A DNA stretch of 64,000 nucleotides from Paenibacillus alkaliterrae (GCF_021532375.1 NZ_JAKGAP010000026.1:35222-99221); one strand, 5' to 3'; positions 54,599-63,694 are shown, counted from the first letter of the stretch. Notes: generated from the sequence alone by a model not told the origin. Translations and numbers: made by a program.

Positions 54599-54655
54599 TT
54601 AAAAAGCAGGGGCTTCCCCGCTGGTCTAACAAGACCGCGGGAGAACCCCTGCTTT
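54599..54655 (-). terminator. Terminator after the GH2 gene
   Basis: AAAGCAGGGG pairs with CCCCTGCTTT, with an inner CCCGC/GCGGG and GGTCT/AGACC stem, followed on the minus strand by TTTTTAA. The T-tract is directly at the inferred left end of the IS element. Confidence 0.93.
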
Positions 54656-54668
54656 CTTTTACAACGAA

Positions 54669-57425
54669 TTAGCCTTTATGATGAACAACGATATCGATCG
54701 GATAACGGCCGGCGTTTCGACCGTATAGGGCAAGACCGCCCTCGACCGCCTCCAGTTGAAGCTTGAAGCTGCGGGAGGCGTTTAGCTTCGCGGTTAGCGT
54801 GCTTGGCAGAGTTACCTTGCATAAGTAACCGTAAGAGCCCGCTTCTTCGAACTTGTTGTTGGCCTGCTGATAATGCCAGGATAAAACGCCCTGGCTGTCG
54901 GCAGGATTATCCGCCAGCACAATGGTATCCACCAGCTCACCGTCAATACGGACGTTTAGCTTGGACTCATGACGCTCCGTATCGGTCATGTAATACGTGT
55001 TCTTATTGTATTCCGGATCTGCAAGCGCGCCGTGCATAAATGAAATGTCAAGCTTCTTCTGCACGCTATCCTCGACGTTCCGCTTGAGCAGACGCTTGGA
55101 GCTAGCTTCGAAATAAATCTCGATATCATAGACCGCCGACTGCTCATCTGCCGAAGGCAGCTGAATATCGTAATCGAAATAACCTGTATCTCCGCCATTC
55201 GCCTTCTGTTCCTGCAGAGCGTTCCAGCTGTATGGCCACTTACTATCGGAGAAGCTGCTGACCGGTACGCTGACGATCTGACCATCCAGCTCGTAACGAC
55301 CTTGCACTTCATTGCTCCTTACATCAAAGGTAACGAAATTGCGTGTCACGGTTTTCCCGTCGGCTGTCGACAAACGGACTGCAAACACGGCAACGGCATC
55401 TTGCTCAGGCAATGTCATGGATAAAGAAGCCAGCTTGCTAACGCCGTATCCGTTCCATTCCACCGCTTCACTTCCAGAATTCATAACGACACGTCTGCCA
55501 AAATGGTCATACCATAGCTCCCATGCCAGCTGCAGCGTTTCACCATGGTAACGGTCAGAGAAGCTTGAACGCAGAAGCTCCAACGTAACTTCAGCTCCTG
55601 TATCGAGCGTTTGGCAAGGAGGAGCGTCAATAACGATAAAATCAGGTGAATGCAAATCGGCAACGGTCATGCCCGGTACGAACCACTCGTAGCCGAAATG
55701 CTTATCCGAGCCGTCTAATCGGTAGTAGCCGTTGAACTCATTGACGACATCCCGGAATTCGGTAAACACGAAACCGCACATTTTGTCATGACGACGGAAT
55801 TCGTTCATCATATATCGGTAATGCCACGCTAAGTCGCTGTCGCCCGCGCCCCCTTCGATTCCCCAAACGTTGCCGCACTCGCTGTTCATTAAAGGAGCAT
55901 CCGATTGCGCGTTTCCGCCAATATAATTGAAGGTAGAGCCGACATAGGTTTTCTCAACTACCCCGGTCACATGATTGCGAAGCTCATTGTAACCATTAAT
56001 ATAGAAATGCCATGTATTGATATCCGATTCCACATGATCATAGTTGCATGGCGAGTTATCCTCCACGATACGGGTCGGGTCAACCTGCTTGGCCCAGCGG
56101 TACATATCCCGTACCCACTCCTGCGTCTGCGGCAAGAAGTTATGCGGATGCGTGACGTCAGACGTAAGAGATGCAGCTTCGCTCTCCGTCTTTAGTCCCC
56201 ATGTTTCGTTAAACATGACCCAGGAGAAAATCGAAGGATGATTGTAATCCCGGTCGATAACCTCGCGAGCTTCACTCTCATAGGATTGGCGGGCTTGCTC
56301 GTCCGGGTCCCCCCAGAAGCATGGCATATCCTCCATGACCAATATGCCCAGCTTATCTGCCCAATATAATTTGCGCGGCTCCTCCGGCTTAATATGAATC
56401 CGGACGAAGTTAAGGCCCATACGTTTCATGAGGAAAATTTCGTCCTGCATCTCTTGATCAGACGGGTAAGTAAAATAACCAGTCGGATGGAAGGATTGAT
56501 CCAGCGTTCCGTTCAAATATACAGGCTTGCCGTTTAGCGTGATCCAGCGGTAGCTGCGATCGCCAATGATCGCCGTTCCTATCTCGCGAACTCCAAAATA
56601 AGTAGAGATAGAATCTGTTTGTCCGCCGCTCGTCAGTCTTATTTCACCCTCGTAGAGATAAGGCGACTCCGGACTCCACAGCTTGGGATCGGCAATGACG
56701 AAGCTTGTCCGGAGTACGTTGTTCCCTTCCGAGAGCTCAACATCGATTCGATGGGAAACCGCGCCATCCTCAAAAGAAAAGGAAAGCTGCGCCTTTCCCG
56801 CTTTCTTAGCGACAACACTAGTCGTAACGTCGATCATTCCATCCAAAGACGTATTGAATTTCGCACCGCGCACATAATCTTGCGGACGTGCCTCCAACCA
56901 AACAGGCTGCCAGATTCCGCGAATTTCGCCATAGCCCTGCTTGCCGCGAGCCTGATAGTTGTGGTCAAAGTCTTCCGCTCGAACGGTTATGGCGTTCCTG
57001 CCTTCCAAAGACCATACATCCGTAACGTCAAACTCAAACGTGCCGTAACCGCCCGAATGGCTGCCGACGACACTCCCGTTTACCCATACATCGCATTTAT
57101 AATCAACGGCGCCGAAACGAAGGAAAAGTTTCGATCCGGCTGCAGCCGGCGCCCATTCAACCTCCTTGTAATACCAGGCGATTCCTTTGTCATTGCTTCC
57201 GATGCCCGATAACGGGCTGGACCAAGAGAAGGGAACCGTAATTTCGGATTTAAACGTATGAGCGTCCGATTTCTCCCATCCGGCAGAAAGTCCCAGATTC
57301 TCATGGTCGAATTGAAAGGACCAGCTTCCATTCATATTATACCAATCCGAGCGCTGCCAGTCTGGACGCGGGTATTCTGCCCGAGGAATGTCGGTTTGTG
57401 CAGCATTTGCCGTATTTGTTGTCAT
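54669..57425 (-). CDS. Glycoside hydrolase family 2 protein
   Basis: The 918-residue enzyme has the GH2 order: a sugar-binding jelly roll (WYYKEVEW, DVWVNGSVVGSHSGGYGTFEFDVT), an immunoglobulin-like domain (to about 285, FGVREIGT), a TIM barrel (LNGKPVYLNGTLDQSFHPTG, GLNFVRIHIK) with acid/base Glu 407 in MFNETWG, and a probable nucleophile Glu 516 in MNSECGNVWG. C-terminal beta domains follow. There is no signal peptide, so it acts in the cytoplasm on imported oligosaccharides or glycosides. Specificity (beta-galactosidase, glucuronidase, mannosidase or arabinosidase) cannot be read here. It is divergent from a sugar-sensing operon. Confidence 0.93.
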   Translation of the reverse strand: MTTNTANAAQTDIPRAEYPRPDWQRSDWYNMNGSWSFQFDHENLGLSAGWEKSDAHTFKSEITVPFSWSSPLSGIGSNDKGIAWYYKEVEWAPAAAGSKLFLRFGAVDYKCDVWVNGSVVGSHSGGYGTFEFDVTDVWSLEGRNAITVRAEDFDHNYQARGKQGYGEIRGIWQPVWLEARPQDYVRGAKFNTSLDGMIDVTTSVVAKKAGKAQLSFSFEDGAVSHRIDVELSEGNNVLRTSFVIADPKLWSPESPYLYEGEIRLTSGGQTDSISTYFGVREIGTAIIGDRSYRWITLNGKPVYLNGTLDQSFHPTGYFTYPSDQEMQDEIFLMKRMGLNFVRIHIKPEEPRKLYWADKLGILVMEDMPCFWGDPDEQARQSYESEAREVIDRDYNHPSIFSWVMFNETWGLKTESEAASLTSDVTHPHNFLPQTQEWVRDMYRWAKQVDPTRIVEDNSPCNYDHVESDINTWHFYINGYNELRNHVTGVVEKTYVGSTFNYIGGNAQSDAPLMNSECGNVWGIEGGAGDSDLAWHYRYMMNEFRRHDKMCGFVFTEFRDVVNEFNGYYRLDGSDKHFGYEWFVPGMTVADLHSPDFIVIDAPPCQTLDTGAEVTLELLRSSFSDRYHGETLQLAWELWYDHFGRRVVMNSGSEAVEWNGYGVSKLASLSMTLPEQDAVAVFAVRLSTADGKTVTRNFVTFDVRSNEVQGRYELDGQIVSVPVSSFSDSKWPYSWNALQEQKANGGDTGYFDYDIQLPSADEQSAVYDIEIYFEASSKRLLKRNVEDSVQKKLDISFMHGALADPEYNKNTYYMTDTERHESKLNVRIDGELVDTIVLADNPADSQGVLSWHYQQANNKFEEAGSYGYLCKVTLPSTLTAKLNASRSFKLQLEAVEGGLALYGRNAGRYPIDIVVHHKG

Positions 57426-57476
57426 TTGATGAACACAACCTCTCTCTTTTTGAAAATGGTTAGTCTAATTTTTTAA

Positions 57477-57596
57477 TTAATTTAAAAGTTAATAACAAAC
57501 GAGAAAAACACCTATTTCGTAATTAGGATACGCCTTAATTAACTTATTTGTCAACTAGCACTTTAAATTATGGCTTGTTATTAATTTTTAAGTTAA
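57477..57596. promoter_or_regulatory. Repeated AT-rich operator sites in the divergent region
   Basis: Two copies of a 16-bp pseudo-palindrome, TTAATTTAAAAGTTAA (57477-57492) and TTAATTTTTAAGTTAA (57581-57596), share TTAATTTnnAAGTTAA. A third partial copy TTAATTAACTTA lies at 57535-57546. Longer arms around copies one and two (57481-57498 and 57575-57592) are inverted with respect to each other. They look like binding sites of a sugar repressor or of the YesN-type regulator; the regulator is not identified. The rest of the 272-bp region is AT-rich. Confidence 0.55.
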
Positions 57597-57697
57597 TCAC
57601 TGTCTGTTCATCGCGACTTAAAGTGCCGCTTGCTTTTGATTAGGTAAAGATTCTTGTATAATTAGCCTTTATAGATCAGATTTTAAGGAGCCGTCGT

Positions 57698-58696
57698 ATG
57701 TCCTATCGAAAATGGAATATCGGAATCGCTATCCTATTCTTTCTCTTCGCCTTTTTGCTTACCAGCTTTTTGTTATCCACTCTGCGCGTCCGAGACCTGC
57801 TTCAGCCCCTTTTATCCGAGAGCACGCCTGCAGGCGCAGCCTATCATGTCATGCTGATCGCTCAGGAGGTCGACAATCCGTATTGGCGTTCGATTGAACG
57901 AGGAGCGCAGAACGCTTCCGCTGCCTACGGCATGCATCTCGATTATGTCGGTCCGTTCCGCATAAATCCGAATGAACAAATCAAGCTGCTCGAGAAAGCC
58001 ATTGCATCGAAAGTAGATGCGGTTGTATTGCAGGGTATCAATGATCCGCGATATCGGGCCATTATCGATCAAGCCGTCAGCAAAGGCATACCCATTATTA
58101 CGATTGATACCGATGAACCGGGAAGTAAGCGGCTGTCATATGTCGGCACTGACAATTTTGCTGCGGGGATACGAATGGGCGAGCTCGTGGCCCAATCGGC
58201 TGCAGATCAAGCCAGCATAGCGGTTCTAATCGGAAACGAGCAAGCGCCCAATCAACAGCTTAGACTGGAAGGCTTGCGTGCCGTGATCGAACGTTCGCCT
58301 CGGCTTACGATCGTAGATGTTCGTTCCTCGAACATATCCAGGCTGCAGGCTGCAGGAGAAGCTGAAGATATGCTGACCAAACAGCCTAACATCGATTTTA
58401 TGATTGGACTAAGTGCCTTGGATGGCGTTGGAATAGCGGAGACCGTTAACCGTGTCCGCTCCCGGAAAGTGCAAATTTTTGCATTTGACGACCTGGAGGA
58501 AACATTAAATCATGTCCGTAAGGGAGTGATTGAAGCTACTATTATTCAGCAGCCCTACCAAATGGGCTATACGGCTATATCGCAGCTCAATGATTTTTTT
58601 CATGGCAAAACGCCGCCAAAGCAGCATTTCACGACTGCCACTGTAGTCGACCAAAGCTCTTTGAACAAGGCTGGAAATGGAGAAAATGACCGATGA
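57698..58696 (+). CDS. Membrane-anchored periplasmic-binding protein, sensor component
   Basis: The 332-residue product has an N-terminal transmembrane anchor (about 8-27, IAILFFLFAFLLTSFLLSTL) and a type 1 sugar-binding fold (MLIAQEVDNPYWRSIERGAQNASAAYGMHLDYVGP, VDAVVLQGINDP, GIPIITIDTDEPGSKRLSYVGTDNFAAG, FAFDDLEETLNHVRKGVIEATIIQQPYQMGY) like ribose/xylose-binding proteins. It overlaps the kinase gene by 4 bp and no ABC permease is nearby. The layout matches three-component systems such as XylFII-LytS-YesN, in which the binding protein presents a sugar to the kinase. Confidence 0.9.
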   Translation: MSYRKWNIGIAILFFLFAFLLTSFLLSTLRVRDLLQPLLSESTPAGAAYHVMLIAQEVDNPYWRSIERGAQNASAAYGMHLDYVGPFRINPNEQIKLLEKAIASKVDAVVLQGINDPRYRAIIDQAVSKGIPIITIDTDEPGSKRLSYVGTDNFAAGIRMGELVAQSAADQASIAVLIGNEQAPNQQLRLEGLRAVIERSPRLTIVDVRSSNISRLQAAGEAEDMLTKQPNIDFMIGLSALDGVGIAETVNRVRSRKVQIFAFDDLEETLNHVRKGVIEATIIQQPYQMGYTAISQLNDFFHGKTPPKQHFTTATVVDQSSLNKAGNGENDR

Positions 58697-60114
58697 CGAT
58701 TCGGACGAAGCTGCTCGTTTTTATACCTTTGCTCGTTCTCCTCGTCAATTCCGTTACCTTTTTTTTGTTCCAAAGCGGCACGAGGGTACAGGAAAGCTAT
58801 AACCTCATGATGAATCGCATTTTATTGTACAAGCAGTCCGCTCAAGCTGTGGATAACAATCTGCAGCTGTTATATACCTATTTGATCAATCCGGACGAGA
58901 CGCGCAGACAGCGATTAACAGCGTCCCGAACCGCATTGCGGGAGCATATCGCAAGGCTCCAGGACAACGAGGACCCCGTTCTTCCGTTTAGAACGATAGA
59001 GAGCTACATTCATATGATGGATACGTTCTTGGAGCAAGAGCGGGAAGTATTCGATGCGATGGAAAAGCAAGCTCCCCGCGCTGCTTTAGCCGATTATGCG
59101 GAAGCGGAGAAAACGGCTGTATTTATCCGCGAGGAGAGTCAGCTTCTTGTCGATAAGGAATTGAGCTTCTATCAACCGATTTATAAGCAAATTCAAGACG
59201 AGAACGAACGCATGAACCGATTGGGCGCCGCCGTCCTCTTCATTAACACCTTGATGAGCATCTTGCTTGCCTTATGGATTTCGCGAAGCATAACTTGGCC
59301 GGTAAGCCAGCTCGTCGCCCGCGCTAAGCAAATTTCCAAAGGCGATCTGCTCGCTGAGACTCCCCCGCCCCGATCGGGCGATGAGCTCGGTGTATTATCG
59401 GGGGCGTTTGATCAAATGTCGAGCGATTTGCTCGTCTTGATCGAGAAGGAAAAGGAAAGCCTGGAGAAGGATCGACTCGTAAAGGAGCTTGAGCTTCAAG
59501 CGCTGCAAAGTCAAATTAACCCCCACTTTCTATTCAATACGTTGAATGTGTTGTCCAAGCTGGCGCTTCTGGAAGGAGCGGAGAAAACAAGCGATCTGAT
59601 CGTATCGATGTCGAATTTGCTCCGGTACAATTTGCGCAACCTGGATCAGCCGGTGACACTGCGGGATGAGCTGGAGCATGTAAAGGAATATTTTACCATT
59701 CAGCAAGCCCGTTTCCGTGACCGGATCCGGCTGGAGCTGGCTGTCGAGCAGTCCGCCTTGCAGCAAGCTATTCCTTCGCTGACTCTGCAGCCCATCGTAG
59801 AAAATGCATTTCTGCACGGCATTGAACGAATGGAGAAGGATGCTTACATACGTCTCGAAATCGTTCAGGACGATGATGGAATAAAAATCTCGGTATCCGA
59901 CAATGGCTGCGGCATGAGCGAGGAAGCCAGGCAAGCTTTGCTGCGAATGGAGTCCGGTGCGGAGAAGAAGCTTTCAACGGGTCTGGGTACCAAAAATGTA
60001 TTCAAACGCCTTCAATTATTTTATGGAGAAGCTGATCTTGTAGCTATCGATAGTGCGCCGGGAAAAGGGACAACAGTCACGATTCGAATCCCCCCGAGAA
60101 AGGAAGATGAGTGA
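58693..60114 (+). CDS. LytS/YesM-type sensor histidine kinase
   Basis: The 473-residue kinase has two transmembrane segments (about 7-27 and 178-198) around an extracellular helical domain, a HAMP region (SRSITWPVSQLVARAKQISKGDLLAE), the His_kinase motif QSQINPHFLFNTLN with His 278, and an HATPase domain (LQPIVENAFLHGIE, VSDNGCGM, GLGTKNVFKRLQLFYG). It sits between the binding-protein gene and the AraC-type regulator gene, overlapping each by 4 bp. Confidence 0.94.
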   Translation: MTIRTKLLVFIPLLVLLVNSVTFFLFQSGTRVQESYNLMMNRILLYKQSAQAVDNNLQLLYTYLINPDETRRQRLTASRTALREHIARLQDNEDPVLPFRTIESYIHMMDTFLEQEREVFDAMEKQAPRAALADYAEAEKTAVFIREESQLLVDKELSFYQPIYKQIQDENERMNRLGAAVLFINTLMSILLALWISRSITWPVSQLVARAKQISKGDLLAETPPPRSGDELGVLSGAFDQMSSDLLVLIEKEKESLEKDRLVKELELQALQSQINPHFLFNTLNVLSKLALLEGAEKTSDLIVSMSNLLRYNLRNLDQPVTLRDELEHVKEYFTIQQARFRDRIRLELAVEQSALQQAIPSLTLQPIVENAFLHGIERMEKDAYIRLEIVQDDDGIKISVSDNGCGMSEEARQALLRMESGAEKKLSTGLGTKNVFKRLQLFYGEADLVAIDSAPGKGTTVTIRIPPRKEDE

Positions 60115-61463
60115 CTAAAATGTATAGACTGCTGATCGCGGACGACGAGGCGCTGGAGCGCGAAGGCTTGGAATGGATCATACAGCGCATGCTGCCGGAC
60201 CGATTTCAAATCCTTCATGCGGCAAATGGTCGAATAGCCATCGAGATGTCCGAAGAGTATCGGCCTCATATTATTATGATGGATGTTAACATGCCGGGTA
60301 TACAAGGTTTGGAAGCCATAAAAGAAATCAAACTTAAGCAGCCCGAAGCAAAATTCGTGCTCGTGACTGCATATGATTCTTTTTCTTATGCCAAGGAAGC
60401 TCTCACGCTAGGCGTGAAGGAGTATCTTGTCAAGCCAGCCAAGCGTGAACAGGTCGTCACTGCGTTAGAGCAGCTGCTGAAGGAGCTCGATTTTGAAAAA
60501 CGCAAGCGTACGGATGAGCTGGAGCTCATTCACAAGCTCTCTCAGCTGATGCCTCTTGCGGAAAATGAGCTGGCCCTTATGCTCATGGTCGATCCAATTA
60601 CAGGTACGGGCATTGAACAGCTGTCCGAGTGGCTTAGCTTCCCTCTCGATCAAGGCTGCGCAATCGTGATCGCTTTTCCAGAGCATGCTCAAACCGTTCC
60701 GAAACCGAAAATATATGATACCATTCGCAGTTTTGCCAAAGCCTATGGAACGAATAGCATCGTCAGCTCTTTGATCGATCGCCATATGGCCGTCTTTTTA
60801 CGAAAATCGCCTGAAGCAGCCGGGGTCCGTTGGAAGGAAACGACAATGGCATTTGGAGAGGAGCTTTGCGCATTGGCCGCGCGGCAGCTGGATGCAAATA
60901 TCTCTATCGGCATCGGTATGACTCGAAGCGGCGCGGACGGCCTGCGCAAATCCTACTTTGAGGCGGTATTCGCATCCACCTATTATGAGCAATGCGGGAG
61001 AGTATGTCATTTCGACGAGCTGAAGCAAGGAAATGGTGAATCGACATTCAATTCCGGTCCGCAAACTATAAACCCGGAAACCGTTCACCAATCCTATGTC
61101 ATTTCCGCGATGCAGCGTATTCGCGAGCAGCGTGAGCAGCAAACCGAGACCGTATTAGACCGCGCTAAGAGCTATATTCAGGGAAAATATACCGAGGACC
61201 TTTCACTTGAGGAGGTAGCGGATTCTATCCACTTGAATCCGCATTATTTTAGTAAAATATTTAAACAGCAGGTAGGGACGACTTTTATCGATTATGTAAC
61301 GGCACTCCGAATCAACAAGGCAAAAACGTTGATGGCCATGGGACATATGAGCCTGAAGGAGGTTTGCTTCGAAGTCGGATACAATGATCCGAATTATTTT
61401 AGCCGCGTGTTCAAAAAAGTGACGGGAGTAACCCCTTCCGATTACCGAAACCAAACCAGATAA
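60111..61463 (+). CDS. YesN-type response regulator with AraC domain
   Basis: The 450-residue protein has a receiver domain (LLIADDEALEREGLEWII, Asp 58 in IIMMDVNMPG, VTAYDSFSYAKEAL, YLVKPAK), a central linker domain of about 180 residues, and a C-terminal AraC helix-turn-helix pair (LSLEEVADSIHLNPHYFSKIFKQQVGTTFIDYVTALRINKAKTLM and MSLKEVCFEVGYNDPNYFSRVFKKVTGVTPSDYR). The GTG start overlaps the kinase stop (GTGA). It probably activates the downstream symporter gene or the divergent GH2 gene. Confidence 0.94.
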   Translation: MTKMYRLLIADDEALEREGLEWIIQRMLPDRFQILHAANGRIAIEMSEEYRPHIIMMDVNMPGIQGLEAIKEIKLKQPEAKFVLVTAYDSFSYAKEALTLGVKEYLVKPAKREQVVTALEQLLKELDFEKRKRTDELELIHKLSQLMPLAENELALMLMVDPITGTGIEQLSEWLSFPLDQGCAIVIAFPEHAQTVPKPKIYDTIRSFAKAYGTNSIVSSLIDRHMAVFLRKSPEAAGVRWKETTMAFGEELCALAARQLDANISIGIGMTRSGADGLRKSYFEAVFASTYYEQCGRVCHFDELKQGNGESTFNSGPQTINPETVHQSYVISAMQRIREQREQQTETVLDRAKSYIQGKYTEDLSLEEVADSIHLNPHYFSKIFKQQVGTTFIDYVTALRINKAKTLMAMGHMSLKEVCFEVGYNDPNYFSRVFKKVTGVTPSDYRNQTR

Positions 61464-61473
61464 GAAAGAAGTA

Positions 61474-61505
61474 AAGGTCCGTGTCGGGATGACATGGACT
61501 TTTTT
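61474..61505 (+). terminator. Terminator after the sensor operon
   Basis: AAAGGTCCGTGTC pairs with GACATGGACTTT (one bulge, one G-U) and ends in a T-run. Confidence 0.75.
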
Positions 61506-61634
61506 GTGCTGCTCCGAACAAGAAAATGCTAGGACGCCGGGATTCGCCGAAATGAAGACGCGCATCCGAATTTAATGCGGAAACAACACAGATAAGTGAA
61601 GGTTTTCGCGTGCGGGAATGAACCCGCCGCATGC

Positions 61635-61640
61635 TATAAT
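61635..61640 (+). promoter_or_regulatory. -10 element of the symporter gene
   Basis: A perfect TATAAT lies about 50 bases before the symporter start, but the -35 position reads GCGGGA or nearby and has no sigma-A similarity. This is the pattern of an activator-dependent promoter; the YesN-type regulator encoded just upstream is the obvious candidate. Confidence 0.4.
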
Positions 61641-61688
61641 GAAAGTCGTTTCAAGGGAAGACAGGAAATCAGAGAGGAGCAATCAACA

Positions 61689-63107
61689 TTGGAAGCAGCG
61701 GTAAGCAATAAAAACGAACAAGTAAGCATGAAATTCGTCACGCTTGTTTCGATGGTATCCGCTTTAGGCGGATTATTATTCGGATTCGATACGGCCGTCG
61801 TATCGGGAGCAATCGGCTTTATGGAGCAGCATTTTGATTTATCGAAATTACAGGTCGGCTGGGCCGTTTCCAGCTTAATCATTGGCTGTATTATCGGGGC
61901 GGCGATGTCCGGCCTATTAAGCGACAGGTTCGGACGCAAAAGAGTGCTGATCGCAGCGGCCATTCTCTTTATTATCAGCTCTATCGGCACCGCAATACCG
62001 GAAACATTCTCCGGTTTTGTTATTGCCCGAATGATCGGCGGAATCGGCATCGGCATTACATCCACCCTATGCCCGCTTTATAACGCCGAGATCGCTCCGG
62101 CCAAATATCGCGGTCGTCTGGTCGCGTTAAATCAGCTCGCAATTGTTTCCGGTATTTTCCTTACCTATTTCGTCAACTTATGGATTTCAGGAGCTGGCGA
62201 CGAGGCTTGGGGAATCGCATCCGCATGGCGCTGGATGTTCGGTGTCGGCGCGATTCCGGGCATACTGTTTCTTTTCCTGCTGATCTTCGTGCCCGAAAGC
62301 CCGAGATGGCTCATCAAGCAAGGGCGGCCAGCGGAAGCTTTGCCGATATTGCTGCGTATTCATGGCGAAGAGCTGGCCAAAAAGGAAGTCGTCGACATCA
62401 AGCATTCATTCGAGCAGGAAAGCGGATCCATTCGCCAGCTGCTTGGTCCCGGGCTGCGTATCGCGTTGATCGTAGGTGTCGGTCTGGCTATTCTTCAGCA
62501 AATAACAGGGATTAATGCCGTCATGTATTATGCTCCGGAAATTTTCAAGGAAACCGGTGCGGGAACGAACGCCTCACTGGTCCAGACGATTCTTGTCGGC
62601 TTTATCAATTTCCTGTTCACCATAGTAGCCCTGTGGCTTATCGATAAGGTCGGCCGCAAAGCTTTGCTGCTTGCCGGTTCGGCTCTCATGGCAATAAGCC
62701 TGCTTGTCATAGGCATCGCTTTCCAGTCGGGACATGCCTCAGGACCTTTTGTGCTGATTTTCATTTTGATCTATGTCGCTTCCTTCGCGATCTCGCTCGG
62801 TCCTGTCGTATGGGTCATTATGTCCGAAATATTCCCGAACCGAATCCGCGGCAAAGCAACGGCAATCGCCGCGATGATGTTATGGGCGGCGGACTATGTC
62901 GTTTCGCAGTCATTTCCGCCTCTTCTTAGCTCAGCGGGACCTGCGGCCACGTTCTGGATTTACGGCAGCATGGCTGTGCTTGCCTTCTTCTTCACCTGGC
63001 GCGTCGTACCTGAGACGAAAGGAAAATCATTGGAAGAAATCGAATCCTTGTGGACTTCCAAAAAACAAGCCGATCCAAAGCTGTCTCCTCAGGCCGATGC
63101 TTTGTAA
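61689..63107 (+). CDS. Sugar:H+ symporter of the MFS sugar-porter family
   Basis: A 472-residue, twelve-helix transporter with sugar-porter signatures: SALGGLLFGFDTAVVSGA, the DRFGRKR loop between helices 2 and 3, RMIGGIGIGITSTLCPLYNAEIAP, PESPRWLIKQGR, QQITGINAVMYYAPEIF, a second IDKVGRKA loop and VPETKGKSLEEIE. It resembles XylE/AraE/GalP-type carriers; the sugar is not determined. The TTG start has AGGAG 9 bases upstream. It follows the sensor operon and probably belongs to the same regulon. Confidence 0.94.
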   Translation: MEAAVSNKNEQVSMKFVTLVSMVSALGGLLFGFDTAVVSGAIGFMEQHFDLSKLQVGWAVSSLIIGCIIGAAMSGLLSDRFGRKRVLIAAAILFIISSIGTAIPETFSGFVIARMIGGIGIGITSTLCPLYNAEIAPAKYRGRLVALNQLAIVSGIFLTYFVNLWISGAGDEAWGIASAWRWMFGVGAIPGILFLFLLIFVPESPRWLIKQGRPAEALPILLRIHGEELAKKEVVDIKHSFEQESGSIRQLLGPGLRIALIVGVGLAILQQITGINAVMYYAPEIFKETGAGTNASLVQTILVGFINFLFTIVALWLIDKVGRKALLLAGSALMAISLLVIGIAFQSGHASGPFVLIFILIYVASFAISLGPVVWVIMSEIFPNRIRGKATAIAAMMLWAADYVVSQSFPPLLSSAGPAATFWIYGSMAVLAFFFTWRVVPETKGKSLEEIESLWTSKKQADPKLSPQADAL

Positions 63108-63165
63108 CTCCATGGCTGCAGATGTATAATAGGTTTATTATATCAACCTATTAGGAGACAATAAC

Positions 63166-63375
63166 ATGGATTTTCGATTAGACTTAATAGAAACGAAAAT
63201 AGAATTTTTTGAAGCCTATGACTTAAAGACGCTGGAGCTTAAGATCGATCAGCAAATCGAGTCGAACAAAGCGCTGCTGCTCGACGTGTTCAGCATTAAT
63301 CACCAGGTGGTCTTCAATCCGAAGACCGAGAAAATGCATTACAGCGCCGTTGTCCACTTCAAAGCCAAAAGATAG
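63166..63375 (+). CDS. DUF2536 small protein (YrzA-like)
   Basis: A 69-residue soluble protein, MDFRLDLIETKIEFFEAYDLKTLELKI at the start and HYSAVVHFKAKR at the end, with the pattern of the DUF2536 family (B. subtilis YrzA). Function unknown. The ribosome site is TAGGAGA before the ATG; a terminator follows within 15 bases. Confidence 0.85.
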   Translation: MDFRLDLIETKIEFFEAYDLKTLELKIDQQIESNKALLLDVFSINHQVVFNPKTEKMHYSAVVHFKAKR

Positions 63376-63386
63376 TTGACCGTATG

Positions 63387-63430
63387 GCTGCCTCAAATGG
63401 TTCGAACAGAACCTTTCGGGGCAGCTTTTT
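63387..63430 (+). terminator. Terminator after the DUF2536 gene
   Basis: GCTGCC and GGTTC arms pair with GAACC and GGGCAGC around GAACA, followed by TTTTT. Confidence 0.75.
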
Positions 63431-63531
63431 ATCTAATAACAATCGTCCCTTAGTTGAATAGTATTTATATATCCCTTGCTTTTTGGAAAAGATCATAAAA
63501 TAGAAATCTGAAGAGGAGGACAATATTGTAA

Positions 63532-63693
63532 ATGTGGCATGTATGGGAATGTAATCAATGTGGTTCAACCATGACAATAAACTATGATGCAACGGATGAA
63601 GATTATTTCAGGATTAAAAATTGCGGTTGTCATTTTGATGGTTTATTAGAGTGGAAATACAACTACGATGAAGAACAAAACACTTCAAATTAA
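63532..63693 (+). CDS. Small zinc-ribbon protein (53 aa)
   Basis: The frame begins MWHVWECNQCGSTMTINYD and continues to NCGCHFDGLLEWKYNYDEEQ. The CxxC and CxC pairs (Cys 7 and 10, then about 33 and 35) make a probable single zinc ribbon. GAGGAGG lies 12 bases before the ATG. No family is recognised; similar very short zinc-ribbon proteins are common in Bacillales. A strong hairpin follows the stop codon. Confidence 0.65.
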   Translation: MWHVWECNQCGSTMTINYDATDEDYFRIKNCGCHFDGLLEWKYNYDEEQNTSN

Positions 63694-63694
63694 T

